Shown: one piece after another, positions 37,333 to 50,349 of the stretch
Numbering within the stretch: the first letter of the stretch is position 1
Layout: the number at the start of each line of letters is the position of its first letter
Origin: Rhexocercosporidium sp. MPI-PUGE-AT-0058
Taxonomy: Eukaryota > Ascomycota > Leotiomycetes > Helotiales
NCBI GenBank assembly: GCA_020746875.1
Contig: JAGTJL010000013.1
Span: 620,001 to 684,000 of the forward strand
Reading direction: 5' to 3'
Length of the DNA: 64,000 nt
Made by a program: the position numbers and the translations under genes
Notes under the pieces: model-generated
The model's input: only the letters and a program-made list of their open reading frames with translations
Database searches by the model: none
What the model was told of the DNA's origin: nothing

Positions 37333-38282
37333 GTTGGATTGAGGATGAAGCTATTCGGAAGATGAAAGGAGTTTCGGGATCGCGCACAGAAGCTGGCACA
37401 AGAGACCGAAGTGTTGGGTGTAGACGGTTGAGGGCAGATGAGGAAGAGGCGAGGGTTTGTCTTGTTTGGAAGGTGGAAGGTGCTCGGAATCCATGTGACG
37501 ATGTTTCGATGGGTTGGGTTGGGGAGGGAAGGCTCGCCGCAATTGGAGCTACGGTAGGCGTGTCACGTGTAGAGGCATGGTCAAGCCACACTGCGTAATC
37601 AATTAAAGCCACGATTTCTGTTGATAAACATCGCATAGGTACCTGCCTATCTGCCGTGATGCCCTCAATGAGAAGTTCCAACACAAGACTGAGTAGAGGT
37701 TTCCTTAGAATTGATGGGGTAAAATGACATCTTGGATTATTAGACTCAACCTTGGAACGAACTACCTTAGAGCTGCAGTCTTGCAGGGCACAAATATTAT
37801 TGCCCATGCATTTCTGGGTATCCTCAAGCCAGCTTCAGCCCTGCCACACACAGCAGCTGAGCAACGAAAGTTTATTCCTATAATTCTTCCTTCTCTTTGG
37901 AAGTATCTCACCATCGGGCAACATTGAAACGGGTAGCTTGAACTGACATATGATTGAGACTCAATTGCTGAGAACGTATGCTGGTTATGATAGTTGGCCC
38001 GGAACAATTCGTTTTCATTCCCCTAGTCACCTGGGAAGCAGATGTGCGGCTATTGACATACTGCCAAGACTTTAACTGCACTCCATCTTGATCGCCGCCT
38101 TGTTTAATTTGTGACGGCGAGGCGAGGCTTCGAAGTTGAAGACAGCTCGCCAGGAATTCGAAACTGCCCCCCTCTCCCCTCCACCAAACAACAATCTACA
38201 ATTGCATGAAGTCATACGCAGACATAACAAAGCATCAATACCCTCAGCTAGCTGCTGTCTGCTGTCTGCTGTCTTCACAATC
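37333..38282. other. Divergent promoter region of the Rab5 and SAC1 genes
   Basis: 950 bp between the two start codons. No gene is supported inside. A CTGTCTGCTGTCTGCTGTC repeat sits just upstream of the SAC1 start, around 38253-38273. Confidence 0.65.
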
Positions 38283-40478
38283 ATGGCTTCCCTACCTTTC
38301 CGGGATATCAACGTACACGCCTCGGCGTCGCATTATGCCTTCACTTCGCCTTCAACACCTTCTGCGCCAACACTGGTCGTGGACCGTCCAACTGGTGACC
38401 TGCGTTTGAATGATGGGGCTCTGTTGGGAGGAAAGAGGGTGTCGAGCATTGCTGGTATTTTGGGGATGATCAAGCTGCGACTGGGTAGGATATCCCAAGG
38501 CTGAACAGAGAAGCAATATCGCTGACAATGTCTAGATAAGTACATTATTGTCATCACAAAGGCACAACCTATGGGCAGACTGAAGGGACACATGATTTAC
38601 AAGGTCATTTCAACCGAGTTCCTCCCTCTTCGTGAACGACCTCTCCACGACTTGGAAGAAGACAACTACCTCTCCCTGCTCAAGACGTTCATTAAGTCTG
38701 GACCTATGTATTTTTCCTACTCCTTCGATCTTACAAACACCTTCCAGCGCCAATCGCAGATTGATCACTCTTCTCCGCTCTGGAAGAGAGCCGACGACCG
38801 TTTCTTCTGGAATAAGTTCATCCAATCTGATCTGATTGACTTCAGATCCTCGGGAACCCGAAACCACCAAGGCCAGCAACCAGCGGTCGATCCCTATATT
38901 CTGCCTGTCATATTCGGAATGCTCGAGATAGCCTCAACGCGCGTAAAGTCCACTCCATTGACCATGGTACTGATTACTCGGCGATCACGTCATCGTGCAG
39001 GCACAAGATACTTCTCGAGAGGAATAGATGAGCAAGGACATGTGTCGAACTTCAACGAGACAGAGCAGATTATTCTCTTGAACGATAGCACAAGCGGACT
39101 TGGTGGCTTCGCCGGTGGAAATGGAATGCAGAATGGCAAGGTTGGAGGCTCAGGAGGGAAGGAAGTGCAGATTATGTCTTATGTTCAGACCAGAGGAAGT
39201 GTTCCGGTGTACTGGGCTGAGGTCAATACTCTGCATTATACCCCCAAGCTTCAAATTCGAGGTGTTGAAACTGCAGTCAAGTCTGCCAGGCTTCATTTCG
39301 AAGAGCAGATTAGACTGTACGGCGACAACTTCTTGGTCAATCTGGTCAACCAGAAAGGCAGAGAACAGAGAGTGAAGGAAGCTTACGAGCAGATGGTCAA
39401 GTTATTGATTTCTGCACCCGCGGAACGAACACAACAAGATGAAGTATCAGATGAAAAGTTCCACGTTGTTGAGCCTTCCGGTCGACGATCAGAGATGGAT
39501 AGACTACACTACGTGTACTTTGACTTCCACAACGAGACAAAGGGTCTTCAGTGGCACCGAGCACAGCTCCTCTTGGACCGTCTCCATGACTCGCTTGAGA
39601 AGCAACAATATTTCCGAGGTGTCGACATGCCAGCCGATCTGGAAGGTCGTCTTGAAGTCCGCAACCACCAAACAAGTGTCGTTCGCACCAACTGCATGGA
39701 CTGCCTTGACCGAACCAACGTCGTCCAGAGCATGCTCGCACGCTTCACTCTAAACAGACAACTGACGGATCTCGGCGTACTATCTCGCGGCGAGACATTC
39801 ACATCCGATCCCGAATTTGAGATCCTCTTCCGCAAGCTTTGGGCAGACAACGCCGACGTAGTATCGAAGTCCTACTCTGGAACTGGAGCTCTCAAGACAG
39901 ATTTCACCCGAACCGGCCAACGAACCAAAGCTGGTGCTCTTCAGGATCTTCAAAACTCCATCACACGATACGCTAAGAACAACTTTGCAGATGGCCCCAA
40001 GCAAGATGCATTTGACCTATTCTTAGGCAACTACCTCCCAGACTCATCAACGAACCCCGTATTTGTTGATAAACGTCCATTACTGATCCAATCCATCCCC
40101 TACATCTTGGCCTTCGCCATTTTCTTTGTCTTCGTCGGAACATTCACACGCCGCCTACCAGATGCTGCTGTGCTACCTGTTCGGATCTTCATAATCTTCT
40201 GGTTCATCGTCGCTGGATGGTGTTTGAACTTTATTTACAGCAATGGGATGCTCTACGTAAGTTTCCACCCCTACAACTGACTCTTTACGCGTAGCTAACG
40301 ATCACAGGTCAACTGGCCCAAGCTCAACCCCAGACCATGGGCCACAGAAGGCTACAACGACGCCATCAACGCGGTGCGCAAGGATAAAGTGATCGGAGGG
40401 TTCGTCGCTAGACATGAGAGAGGCCTCAGCACAGCACGCTACACGAATGCCGAGGAAGGGAAGAAGAGGATTGAATAA
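38283..40478 (+). CDS. sac1: SAC1-like phosphoinositide (PI4P) phosphatase
   Basis: Membrane-bound phosphatase of ER/Golgi that dephosphorylates PI4P and controls lipid traffic and secretion. The ATG at 38283 begins MASLPFRDINVHASASHY. Intron 1 (GTAGGATATC...AATGTCTAG) joins KLRLG to DKYIIVITK. A large exon follows to about 40257. Intron 2 (GTAAGTTTCC...TCACAG) joins MLY to VNWPKLNPRPW, and the stop is at 40476-40478. The catalytic P-loop CMDCLDRT has the CX5R pattern and sits in RTNCMDCLDRTNVVQS. Two C-terminal membrane helices (IPYILAFAIFFVFVGTF and IFIIFWFIVAGWCLNF) anchor the protein. Length is about 690 residues, slightly longer than yeast Sac1. All features are intact. Confidence 0.95.
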
Positions 40479-40911
40479 GCCACTGGGGCGAGCATCTTGT
40501 TCTTTGATATCTTCTTTCTCTTTCTCTCTTCAACGCGCGTAATTCTGCAGCGGCATGAGTAATCTGAGTTTGATAGCCTGCAGTTTACACAGACTCTAGT
40601 GTTCGTTTATTCTTTGTATGACAGATTGTGTCGTTGTATGTATGATAGGTTCGATAAATTTTCACAGACTTTGTCCATGACAACCCATCCCTTTCTCTGA
40701 GTACAGCCCGTCTATATTATATTGTATATCTCTCCCCCGTCTAACCTCCTCTAAACATTCAAACCCGTCTCTTTAACCCCGGCTTTACTTAAGGCAATGA
40801 GCCGAAACTCCAGTTTTCCAATCTACTCACGCACCCCGGTTCCCTTTTGTTTCTATTTTTGGGCATAGACAGATTTCGACTTGCCTCGAACCGACTTCCA
40901 TTCTTCCGACA
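40479..40911. other. Intergenic region between convergent genes
   Basis: Contains the 3' flanks of SAC1 and of the MFS gene; nothing else seen. Confidence 0.65.
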
Positions 40912-43389
40912 TCAACGTAATCTATGTTCCCTAATCGAGCACGCAAGCACAAAAGCAGCTATTGAGCATGCGAGGGATAGCACTATTCCTCTCATCAGCC
41001 CCTCGATACTCACGCTTTATTTTCCTCTCTTCAGATGCACATATCTCTGAACCTTTCATGCATATATGGAAGGACAAAGGGGACAAGTAGGGAAAGAGAA
41101 GAGGGGGAAACGTACTATGAGCATACTCGATACTCTTCACGTAACTCTCTATTACTAGTTTCTTTATCGGAAGAGGGAGTGTAGCGATGGAGGATACGCT
41201 TGAGATGACTTCTTCCATGATCTATCAATCGACGGGGATTCGGTTAGTAAGCTGGAGGCCAGGCAAATTGGGGTGGATCCAGCTCAGGTTTTAATGGAAA
41301 ATAAGTCACAAAACGGGCACAAATATGAAAATGGAGGTGGGGTGAGGATGGGAGGGGAGTGAAGAGACATACCTTCCCTGACCCAGGAATGCCATTTAAT
41401 GCCTCAATGAGTAGAGTCTTCAAACTCCCAATCTGCACCGCACTCGCACCCGCAACACCCAACACCATTCCCAACCCACTACAAAGATACAGCCCACTCG
41501 TAGCCATTGCCATCTCTCCTCTCCCCACACTCGCACCCAACCCTATAAACGTAGCCGAGAACGCGATCCCCGTGCCAAACCCGCCCGGCACGATCTCCAG
41601 ACTCTCCAGCCAATTAATGTCGCGGTTGGCTGTCCAGCGGATGATGAGCAGGAAGTAGGATAGGGAAGAGGAGAGTGCTGCTACGAGGGAGAGGGGTTTG
41701 TATTGGCCTGTCCGGGAGATGTAGAGGCCGGAGAGGAGGCCGCCAAGGGTGTTGCCTAGGACTGCCGGGAAGAGATGGGAGCCGGCGGTTGTGTTGGAGC
41801 TGGAAAGGGTGGTGCGGAAAAAGAGGGGGATTGTGTACATCATCTTGTCAGGGTTAGCATGATTACTGTACTTAGAGGTGTTCTTCCTGGAAGTTTTCGC
41901 TTGGTTGGCGAGAAGGTTGATACATACAGCCAGTTGCGCAGCAGCCTGCAAAGTAATAATCCCATACGCGGTAGCCACATCCCTCTTAACAATCAAACTC
42001 GGCGGAAACACAGGCTCAATCGCACCATATACCTCCCACGCCACGAATGCACCTCCAAGGACGATCGAGCCCGCACCAAGTCCAATAACGACAGGATGAC
42101 TCCAGGGAAGGTCTTGTCCGCCTAGACTTAGAGCGCCGAGGAGGGAGACGATGGCTAGTGCGAGGAGGAGGGCGCCGATGAAATCGACGCGGTGGAGTTT
42201 GGAGGGTTGAGATTTTGATGGTGGTTTACTATTTTGGTGTTGAGGAGGAGAGATGGGAGGGGAAGTGTGAGATGGTAAACGAAGTGCTACGAGGATGATG
42301 GCGAGACCTATGATGGGACCTTGACCGATGAATGACCACCGCCATCCTACCGTGTCTGCGAGGTATCCTCCGAGGGGTCCGCCGATACTGCGTCCTATGG
42401 TGGCGACTACGTTCACGTAGCTGCGCCAGGAGGCAACTTGGATCAAGGGGACGAGATCTGTTGTTTTGTTAGATGTGTAGGAGTGAGGAGTGGGATGAAG
42501 GAGGGAGAGAAAGGGTGTTGTACCGGTGATGAGGATTGACACAATGACTGTCATGCCTGCTGCTCCGAGCCCAGCTACTACTCTCCCGGCAATGACTTGC
42601 CACATTGCTTGCCCAATTCCACTAGAGTATCTCTATCAGTTACGCTCTCTTAATCACATCCCAAATCCTTCCCATTACATATCAAACTCAATTATTTGAA
42701 AGTGGAAACCGGATGAGAGAAAGAGAAACGACATACCATCCCACACTCCCAACAGCAAATAAAGCATAACTCGCTAAAAGAACACCCTTCCTCCCATAGA
42801 TATCACTCAGTTTCCCAGTAATGGGCTGCACGGCACACGTAGCGAGCGAGTAACTGGTCGTCAACCAACTCGCGGCTGCTAAGGCGCCAAATTCTGAGGA
42901 TATGGTGCCATAAGTTGCCATTACTAGACTACCGTCTGCGTTGGACATGAAGACTCCTGAGATGATGTTAGGAAAGTTCAAGAAAATATTTTGAAGCAGA
43001 GAGAGGCAGAGGTGGGAGGGGGAAAGTGAGGGATGTTTACCAATCATAAGCAAGGCGAGAATAGCGAACACACTCCTTCCACTAAGATAAGACTGTTCCC
43101 CCAGTATCCCACCCTCTTCGTCCTCATTATCCTCGTCTCTATACCTGTCCTCCTCTTCATCGTTCGAATCCCCCTCGGTACTCTTATAATCCGGTGCATC
43201 TCCATGTCCATACCGGGGAAGCAAAGAACTTCCTTCGGAGTGCTCTTCCACAGATTCCGAAGACTCAGAATGCAATGATGATCGCGTGATCCTTCTGGTT
43301 CCACTTGAGTTCCAACGTCGAGTTGACTTTCCTTCACCATCTCGTTCTAAATCCGAACCTTGGCTCTGGACGTGGTCTTGGCTTGCCAT
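40912..43389 (-). CDS. MFS transporter, DHA2-type (vacuolar basic amino acid/drug transporter-like)
   Basis: Fourteen-helix major facilitator, probably of the vacuole or plasma membrane. The ATG is at 43389. A long acidic, Ser-rich N-terminal tail of about 100 residues (with EGSSLLPRYG, a possible dileucine sorting signal) precedes the first helix. Motif A-like SDIYGRKGVLL and motif C-like WQVIAGRVVAGLGAAGM are present, and RSIGGPLGGYLAD and GWRWSFIGQGP follow. This matches the VBA1/Fnx1 branch. At least six introns split the gene. Exons continue beyond the long 41244-42605 frame with IMEEVISSVSSIATLP and a last helix ending SIREHRLR, stop at 40912-40914. The last intron is tentative because the 10-mer GAGTATCGAG occurs at both of its ends. 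Confidence 0.86.
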
Positions 43390-44202
43390 TCTCGCAAAAC
43401 CACATCAAGGTGCTGCTGCGATTTCCCCAGAACCCAACCCTGATTAATTCAGAAGATAAGACGTCTTCGTGAAGACAACGATCCAAGCAAGAGTTTAAGA
43501 ACAGATGTAAACTTCTTTTCTTGATGTCACATTGGGAGGGGGCCCATGGCAACACAACAGACTATTGATAGACCAAGACTGTACCAAACAAATGCCGTCT
43601 CGAGAGCAAAGCTTGTACTTGTGTTCCTGTCGCTCACGGATTAAAAACACCGGAGCGCCTTCGCTTCACATGCTGCTTGTTGTTGTGCTGCTTACTCATT
43701 CACAAGAACCATTCTTGTGTGAGAATTATAATCGATGGACGATGGAAAGGCCGACGTCGAAAAATTGTCGGTATATTCGGAATCCGTGGTCCAAATGGCG
43801 GAAACGGGATGGGGCAGCACGCAATTGCCGGCGGGTCGGTTCTCTCCTGGTGTTGAGGGGCTACCCACACGTTGACAGGCGAATCAGTCAAAAGAGTTTT
43901 ATATGTTCGGACGGGATCTATTTGCGGTCTGAAGATGTTTGGGAGGCTTGCCCTGTCATGCCCACCTTTGATGTGGTGATGCGCTTCGAGCTTGGATGAG
44001 ATGGGCCAAGGGCCAAGGGCGGCCGAGGGGCTTCAAGTGGAGCTCGAGCTCGAGCTTAAACTCAAGCTTGCCTTAATGTCGCGATGCGATGACCTCTTTC
44101 CATCATTTCATTTGTAGCTTCAGGACTTTTGTGTTCAAGCTCAATCTCCTTCCATAGCCTAAGCTTGCAGGCAATCAAGATCCCATTGAGAGCCGGGAAA
44201 AG
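43390..44202. other. Divergent promoter region of MFS and arylsulfatase genes
   Basis: 813 bp between the start codons. A 468-bp open frame (43532-43999, +) has no ATG at its start and no recognisable domain. A palindromic GGAGCTCGAGCTCGAGC stretch occurs near 44039-44055. Confidence 0.55.
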
Positions 44203-46366
44203 ATGAAGATATACCTCAGTCTCACTCTCACCCTGGCCCTGTCAACAGCGGGGCTACTCGCACTAGAACACTCACAACCACAACCTCAACCACAAAAGCC
44301 ACTCAACTCTCACTCTAGCTCCCAAAACCCAAAATCACATTCAAAGGACTCAAAAGACAACAGACCAAACATTGTAGTCATCCTAACCGACGACCAAGAT
44401 GTGCATCTCCATTCTTTAGACTACATGCCCCTTTTGAAGAAACATATCTCGGATAAGGGGACGTCTTATAAAAGGCATTACTGTACGACGGCTATATGTT
44501 GTCCGTCGAGAGTTACGCTGTGGACGGGGAGGAATGCTCATAATACGAATGTGACGGATGTTTTCCCGCCTTATGGTAGCTTTACTCTGTCTTTCTCTTT
44601 CTCCTTTTCTCAATTTTACATTTGTTCTCTTCATGATATTTATAAATGAGAGCTAACCGATCATCAGGTGGATACCCTAAGTTCGTAGCTCAAGGATTCA
44701 ACGAGAATTGGCTTCCAGGTCAGTCCGTTTCGCCCGGTTCCCCCATTCTTATGTCAAGACTCTCCATGTCTTAGGATCAGATTCCCAAAGTCTCGGCTAG
44801 ATCACAATATCATACATATTGCAAAAACACCGCTAATCCACTCAAAGTCTGGCTCCAAAAAGCCGGATACAGCACCTACTACACCGGCAAGCTCTTCAAC
44901 GCACATACAGTCTCCAATTACAACGCCCCCTTTCCCTCAGGCTGGACATCCTCCGACTTCCTCCTCGACCCTCACACCTACCAATACCTCAACGCAACCT
45001 TCCAGCGCAACACCTCACCCCCAGTAAGCCACGAAAGCGAATACAGCACGGACGTGCTCGCTCAAAAAGCCTACGGCCTCCTCTCCGAAGGCATCGCCTC
45101 AAAGAAACCATTCTTCCTAACAGTCGCCCCGATAGCTCCCCACGCGGACGTGAAACCCTTCCCTACAATCCCGGGGAAAGATCATGAAGTTCATATGACG
45201 GCACCGGTTCCCGCAGAAAGACACAAACATCTCTTCCCCTCAGCGCGCGTCCCACGCACAGCGAATTTCAATCCAGATATAGCAAGCGGCGCGTCGTGGA
45301 TCAAGAACCTCGCGAAACTAACACCAGAAGTGATAGCTTACAATGACGCCTTCTACCGGGCGCGCTTGCAGGCTTTACAAGCAGTCGATGAACTCGTCGA
45401 AGGAATAGTGCAGAGACTAGAGGAACATGGGGTATTGGAGAATACGTACGTGATATACTCGTCCGATAACGGATATCACATCTCGCAGCACCGATTGAAT
45501 CCCGGCAAGGAATGTGGCTTTGAAGAGGATATCAACGTCCCGCTTATCATCCGTGGTCCTGGTATTGCAGCCGGTAGAGAGGAAGTCGATCTCGTGACGG
45601 CGCATACGGATATCGCTCCAACAATTCTCAAACTTGCTGGTGCGGAGGAGGGATGGGAGGGGCTGGATGGGAGCCCGATCCCGCTTGGAGAGGAGGAGAT
45701 TGAGGAGGCGAGAGGGGAGAGAGGGGAGCATGTCAATGTAGAGTTCTGGGGGAGGAGTATTCCCGAGGGGGTACATGGGTTTTCGCTGGATGATGGGAGG
45801 GTTGTGAGGTGGGGGTGGAATAATACGTATAAAGCTCTAAGGGTTATTGGGAGGGGGTATAATTTGTATTATGCGGTCTGGTGTACGAATGAGCATGAGT
45901 TGTATGATCTGACCGTAAGTACCAACCCCCTTTCCCTCCTCCTTCATACCCCTCCGTAAAATGTCTCGTGCAAGCTAACCACCAAAAACAGACCGATCCA
46001 TCCCAGCTGCACAACCTCTACCCCTCTCCCTCTTTCCCCTCATCCCAATCCCACCCCTCCGTACCACCACCAAAACTCCTCAACATTCCCCTCTCCTCCC
46101 TCCTCCCGCGCCTCGACGCCCTCCTCATGGTAACCAAGTCCTGCAAAGGGCACACCTGTATCAGTCCCTGGTCCGTGATCCACCCGGCAGGCGACGTCAA
46201 GACGTTGGGTGATGCTTTAGATAGAAGCTTCGATGCTTTCTATGAGAGCGTGAGGGAGAGGGTGGCGTTCACGAGATGTGAGTTGGGATATATTTTGGAG
46301 AGTGAGGGGCCCCAGTATGTGCCTGTATTTGGAGTTGGGGGAGGCGGTGAGGATGGGGAGTTGTGA
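44203..46366 (+). CDS. Secreted arylsulfatase (sulfatase family S1)
   Basis: Hydrolyses sulfate esters; the natural substrate is unknown. The ATG at 44203 starts a signal peptide (MKIYLSLTLTLALSTAGLLA), followed by a Gln/Pro- and Ser-rich linker. The catalytic domain begins RPNIVVILTDDQD, with the metal-binding Asp pair. The formylglycine signature CCPSR lies in TTAICCPSRVTLWTGR; the first Cys of C-x-P-S-R is the one oxidised. Introns after PPYG, after NWLP and after LYDLT are removed. The frame then continues with GYPKFVAQGFN, VWLQKAGYSTYYTGK and TDPSQLHNLYP. The histidine/aspartate motif SSDNGYHISQHR is present. The C-terminus ends at 46366. About 580-600 residues, normal for fungal arylsulfatases. 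It is the only gene of sulfur scavenging in the window. Confidence 0.92.
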
Positions 46367-48423
46367 AAAGGAAGGGACTGTGATAGGTGGGCGGATTGTT
46401 AGTTAAAGAGAGAGAAGATTGTGGAGGAGGAGGGTGGAGATGGGACGTGGATTCGAACCCCTCACAGGCTCGGATTTTCGAGATCTGTGACGGAGATAAA
46501 GGAGAATGCTCCCTACATGCCAAGAGACCCGTAGCATATATATGCTCGTACAAGAATTTCTCTATTCAATCCGCATCAAAACTTCCTCCTATCGCAAAAA
46601 TAACCTTCCCCTATCCTCTAAGGCGGTAAGTCGGTTGTTTATTTCCCTTCTTGATCTCTTTAAGCGACAGACCGATCTCGCTTAGCTGAGTCGTGCTGAG
46701 GTGAGCTACTCTTCACTCGTCCCTTACAAGCCAAGCAGTTTCCACCGTCAGATAGTACACTCTTAGTCTTATTTCGAGTTCCCTTTCGCCCCAACCAAAC
46801 CTCTTCGCTTAGGTGACATTTCAAGTCTAGGGGTCTAGGGAAGGTAATGAGAAGAGAGTTATGATGACCAGAGCAACTGCATTGTAATCAAGGGTATAAG
46901 CCAACGTCATCCAACAACCCACGTCTCGCAAATAACAATATCGGTCGTCAAGAGAACGGAAATTAGATCTGAGGATGAGAGGGAGGGAAGAAGAGTCGGA
47001 GAGTGAATTTGAGATGAGATCTTACCAGAGTTCGGCAAGTACCGTACTATAAAGAGATGGCTTTGCTAGTGAACATGTCGTAAGCGTGATCATATCATAT
47101 ATTTCTTGTTCCACACATGGCAGATTTAGCACCGTTCCGATGGGGTATCAACGGTTGATTTGGTTCCCTCTGTTATGCCTGTATGAAAGAGGAAATTGTG
47201 TGGTGCGTTGATGTTGAAGATAGGTGTGAGGGCGAAGAGGTGGCTTAAGCGGGTGTAGAGAGTGAGAGGTAGCTTTTTGGAAGCTTCTTTTTCATTTTAT
47301 TGCGCATTTGATTGGAAGTGCTGATTTATTGAGATTGAGTATGGGAGGAAAGCATCGAGGTTTGAGGAGATGGGATACACTTGTTGACTTCTATTAGCTA
47401 AGGTTAAATTGAATGTCTGAAATCAGAAAGTAAAACACATTATTGGCGTATACTTTGCAACAAAGGCAAACCGGTTTGCGATAAAAAACCATAAAGCTAG
47501 AAGGGAGCTAGCTAGCTGCACCAATTGGGGAAGTAGTCGAATTCAAACAAGGCAATCCAGATCCTTTTTTGTTGGCTTCATTTCGCTCTTTGATGGTTTC
47601 AATCATGCGGTGCATTTTTACTAGCTTTGTTAAGAGTACAGTACATTGATACCGTGTACCATTAAGGTTGTTGGTCACGTTTTCTTTATCAGCCTGCTGT
47701 GTCTGAAGGTACAGTAAGATTACGGTAAGATTGTTAGTGGGCGATCACTGCACACATCCCCGTATCATAGTCCTAGAACTCCGGAATGCGATATTCACGG
47801 GTTCGGAGATGGCCTCTCAACTTCGCAAACTCGCCGGAAAGTCAGCATGGCCTCGTGTTTTTCCTTCGTCGTTGTTAATGCGTTAGAAGTTAAAAATACA
47901 AATCAAAACGATTTAAATTCCGCAAGGCAGAAATACGAGTAAGCACTCAATCGGAATTGAAATCTTATCAGCAGCCCGAATCGAGTTAGCCTCGGCTCGT
48001 ACTTGGTCACCGTCGATTTTCACAAGGAGAAGCATGGTCCGCAATCTTTTACGTCGCGCTACCAGGCGCTGTTTGCTGGTTTCTGAAAATGCTTACATTT
48101 GCGCTGGCGAATCAGGCGCTCGTAAACTGCCACAAACGGCACATTAATCTGCCAGTGCGTCCCAATCACACCCTCGATGTTTCCTCTTCCCGCCTAACCC
48201 GGACGCATGCAGCAGGTAACATTGCGGCCGCCCGAACGGGGACAGACCTCGATACCATGAGATACTGCAAAAGGGGGCTTGCGGCCCGTTTCAGCCCACG
48301 ACTGATACGACATCCTTTCATGACCCTCCTTTGATCTGTTTACATCTTTTCGACTTCTGCTTCTTTTCTTTCTTTCTCCAGGCGGATATTATTTCAGATG
48401 TTCTGCCCCATGATTCTCTTCCG
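46367..48423. other. Intergenic region without supported gene
   Basis: About 2 kb. The upstream part is 3' flank of the sulfatase gene and the last part is the promoter of the glycosyltransferase gene. A motif resembling a tRNA T-loop near 46450 was examined and rejected. No coding pattern was found. Confidence 0.55.
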
Positions 48424-49875
48424 ATGTTGAAGATTGCTACGCGGCCTTCCGGTCGCTCATGGGCTTTCAGGGTCGTGATCGGCCTGGCTCTCCTTTATCT
48501 CGGGGTCATCCAGCTGCGCATGACATTTTCAGAACCCGCCACAGCACAATGGGCTCATATCACGGATTCGTTGCAAGAAGAATCCAATGATGGGGGTGTG
48601 GATAGCGGCTGTGGAGGGTTGATGAATTTTGGAGACCGTTTGGTAGTCACGATCAAAACTGGCGCCACTGAAGCGGCTGAGAAAATTCCTGTACAGTTGG
48701 AAACAACACTGCGATGTGTCCCTCTGGAGAATGTGCTCTGGTATTCGGATATGGCGCAAAAGGTTGGAGATCACCAGTTAGTCGATGCTCTTGATCGAAT
48801 CCCGCCCAGTGTTAAAGACGGCAATTTGGATTTCGATATCTATCGCAAGCAGCAAGAGCTACAGGATCCTGTTAAAGTTGTCAGCTTACTCAAGGATATG
48901 AAGCACCCAAAACATGAAGACAAACTTGCAGCTTGGGCTCTTGACAAGTATAAGAACATCCATATCGTCGAAAAGGCCTGGGCTGCAAAGCCAAATGCCG
49001 ATTGGTACATCCATATCGACGCAGACACGTACGTTATTTGGTCCAGTCTCATGGCATGGATACGGAAGCTTAACCCTTCCAAGAAATCCTTCCTCGGATC
49101 CATGGCTTGCCTCAGCGAGTTGCCGTTCGCCCACGGTGGAAGTGGAATTTTGCTCTCGAGAGGTGCCACCGAGAACCTCGTCATTAAGAACAATGGTACG
49201 GCGGCACGCTGGGATTCTCGAATCGCTGGAAATTGCTGTGGTGATGCTATTTTGGCCGAGGCGTTTAAAGAACAGAACATTGCTGTGATGAACGCATGGC
49301 CGACCATAAATGGAGAGTCGCCATCAACGATCCCCTTTCAATCTGAGAGCTGGTGCCAACCACTTGTCACGCTGCATCACGTCTCAGCCGAAGATGCACA
49401 ACGGTTGCGAGACTTTGAGGATAGAAGACGTAAGAAAAGTGTACGTGATAGCTCAGCAACTGCTCCATATATTCACTGACAACTTTCTCAGTCTCCGGTC
49501 TTGTATTCGGAATTATTTGTAGATCTTGTTTGGAACTTTCTACCCGACAGTCTGGAAAATTGGGACAATATGTCCGATGGCATTACAGTCCCTGAGATCC
49601 ACACAGCAGAGAACTGTGCTAAAGCATGTGAAATGAACAGGCATTGTTTACAATCCCTCTTCAATGGAAACGAGTGCAAGTTGGGGACAGCAAAAATAAT
49701 CTTTGGAGAAAAGCATGATGTCGGGAATGGCGAGAAGAAGTGGCAGAGTACCTGGAACAAGACAAGGATAGCTGCTTGGGTTTCGAAGCAGAAGAGATGC
49801 GGTACCATTAAATTCCCCTTCCAGGATGGGAAGACTTCTAAAAGTTCCGGTCTGATATGTCCGGCTGATGACTAG
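48424..49875 (+). CDS. Fringe-like (GT31/DUF604-type) glycosyltransferase with Cys-rich tail
   Basis: Type II membrane protein, probably Golgi. The first in-frame ATG is at 48424 (MLKIATRPSGRSW). The upstream open frame has no ATG. A single membrane anchor (VVIGLALLYLGVIQL) is followed by a luminal domain. The segment ADWYIHIDADTYV carries the DxD metal/nucleotide-sugar motif, and later GGSGILLSRGA and CCGDAILAEAF are typical of fringe-like fungal enzymes. A 51-nt intron (GTACGTGATA...TTTCTCAG) joins RRRKKS to SPVLYSEL. The C-terminal exon adds a region with C-x3-C-x5-C spacing (ENCAKACEMNRHC) resembling a PAN/Apple-type module. About 460 residues. Donor and acceptor sugars cannot be inferred. 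Confidence 0.82.
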
Positions 49876-50349
49876 ATAGAGAGTCGGGAAATTACCCCGG
49901 GCCGGGAGACCTTCTTCTTGGACGTCCTTGGATATTTTTGCGACAGTTAAATAGACGTCCTGTATAGTACTGAGAATATGTATGCACACTGGAAAACTTT
50001 GAGTTGCAGCAGGAAACCAGCCCTTTACCGTGGATGATATCCTTGACGAACTTATCATTTGACGGCAGAGCATGGTCCATTGTCATTGGGGGCAATGAGT
50101 AAACACAGAAATGATTGCGAAGGGCATTCAATATTGATTACCTTTAGTTCTAATGATGATTATGTTGCAGATGAGTTGTGGTTGAAGTTGAGGTCAGGAG
50201 AGGGATTCCTCTCCTGTTAAGTTACTTCGCTAGCGTGTTAGTAGTGATTTGCCACTCGAACACACTAAAACCTTAGGCTCTCGAGCCCCTCAAACCTTAC
50301 GACTCTCGTCATCAGCACAAAACATCAAAAATTCCAGTATTTACAGAGA
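49876..50349. other. Intergenic region
   Basis: Short spacer between the glycosyltransferase and DUF5071 genes; nothing else supported. Confidence 0.6.

Noticed and set aside
43532..43999. 155-codon plus-strand frame between the MFS and sulfatase genes
   Set aside because: No ATG start or domain; it lies in a divergent promoter region.
46440..46545. tRNA-like T-loop (GGTTCGAATCC on the minus strand)
   Set aside because: The flanking bases do not form a T stem beyond two pairs, and I could not find matching D, anticodon or acceptor stems.
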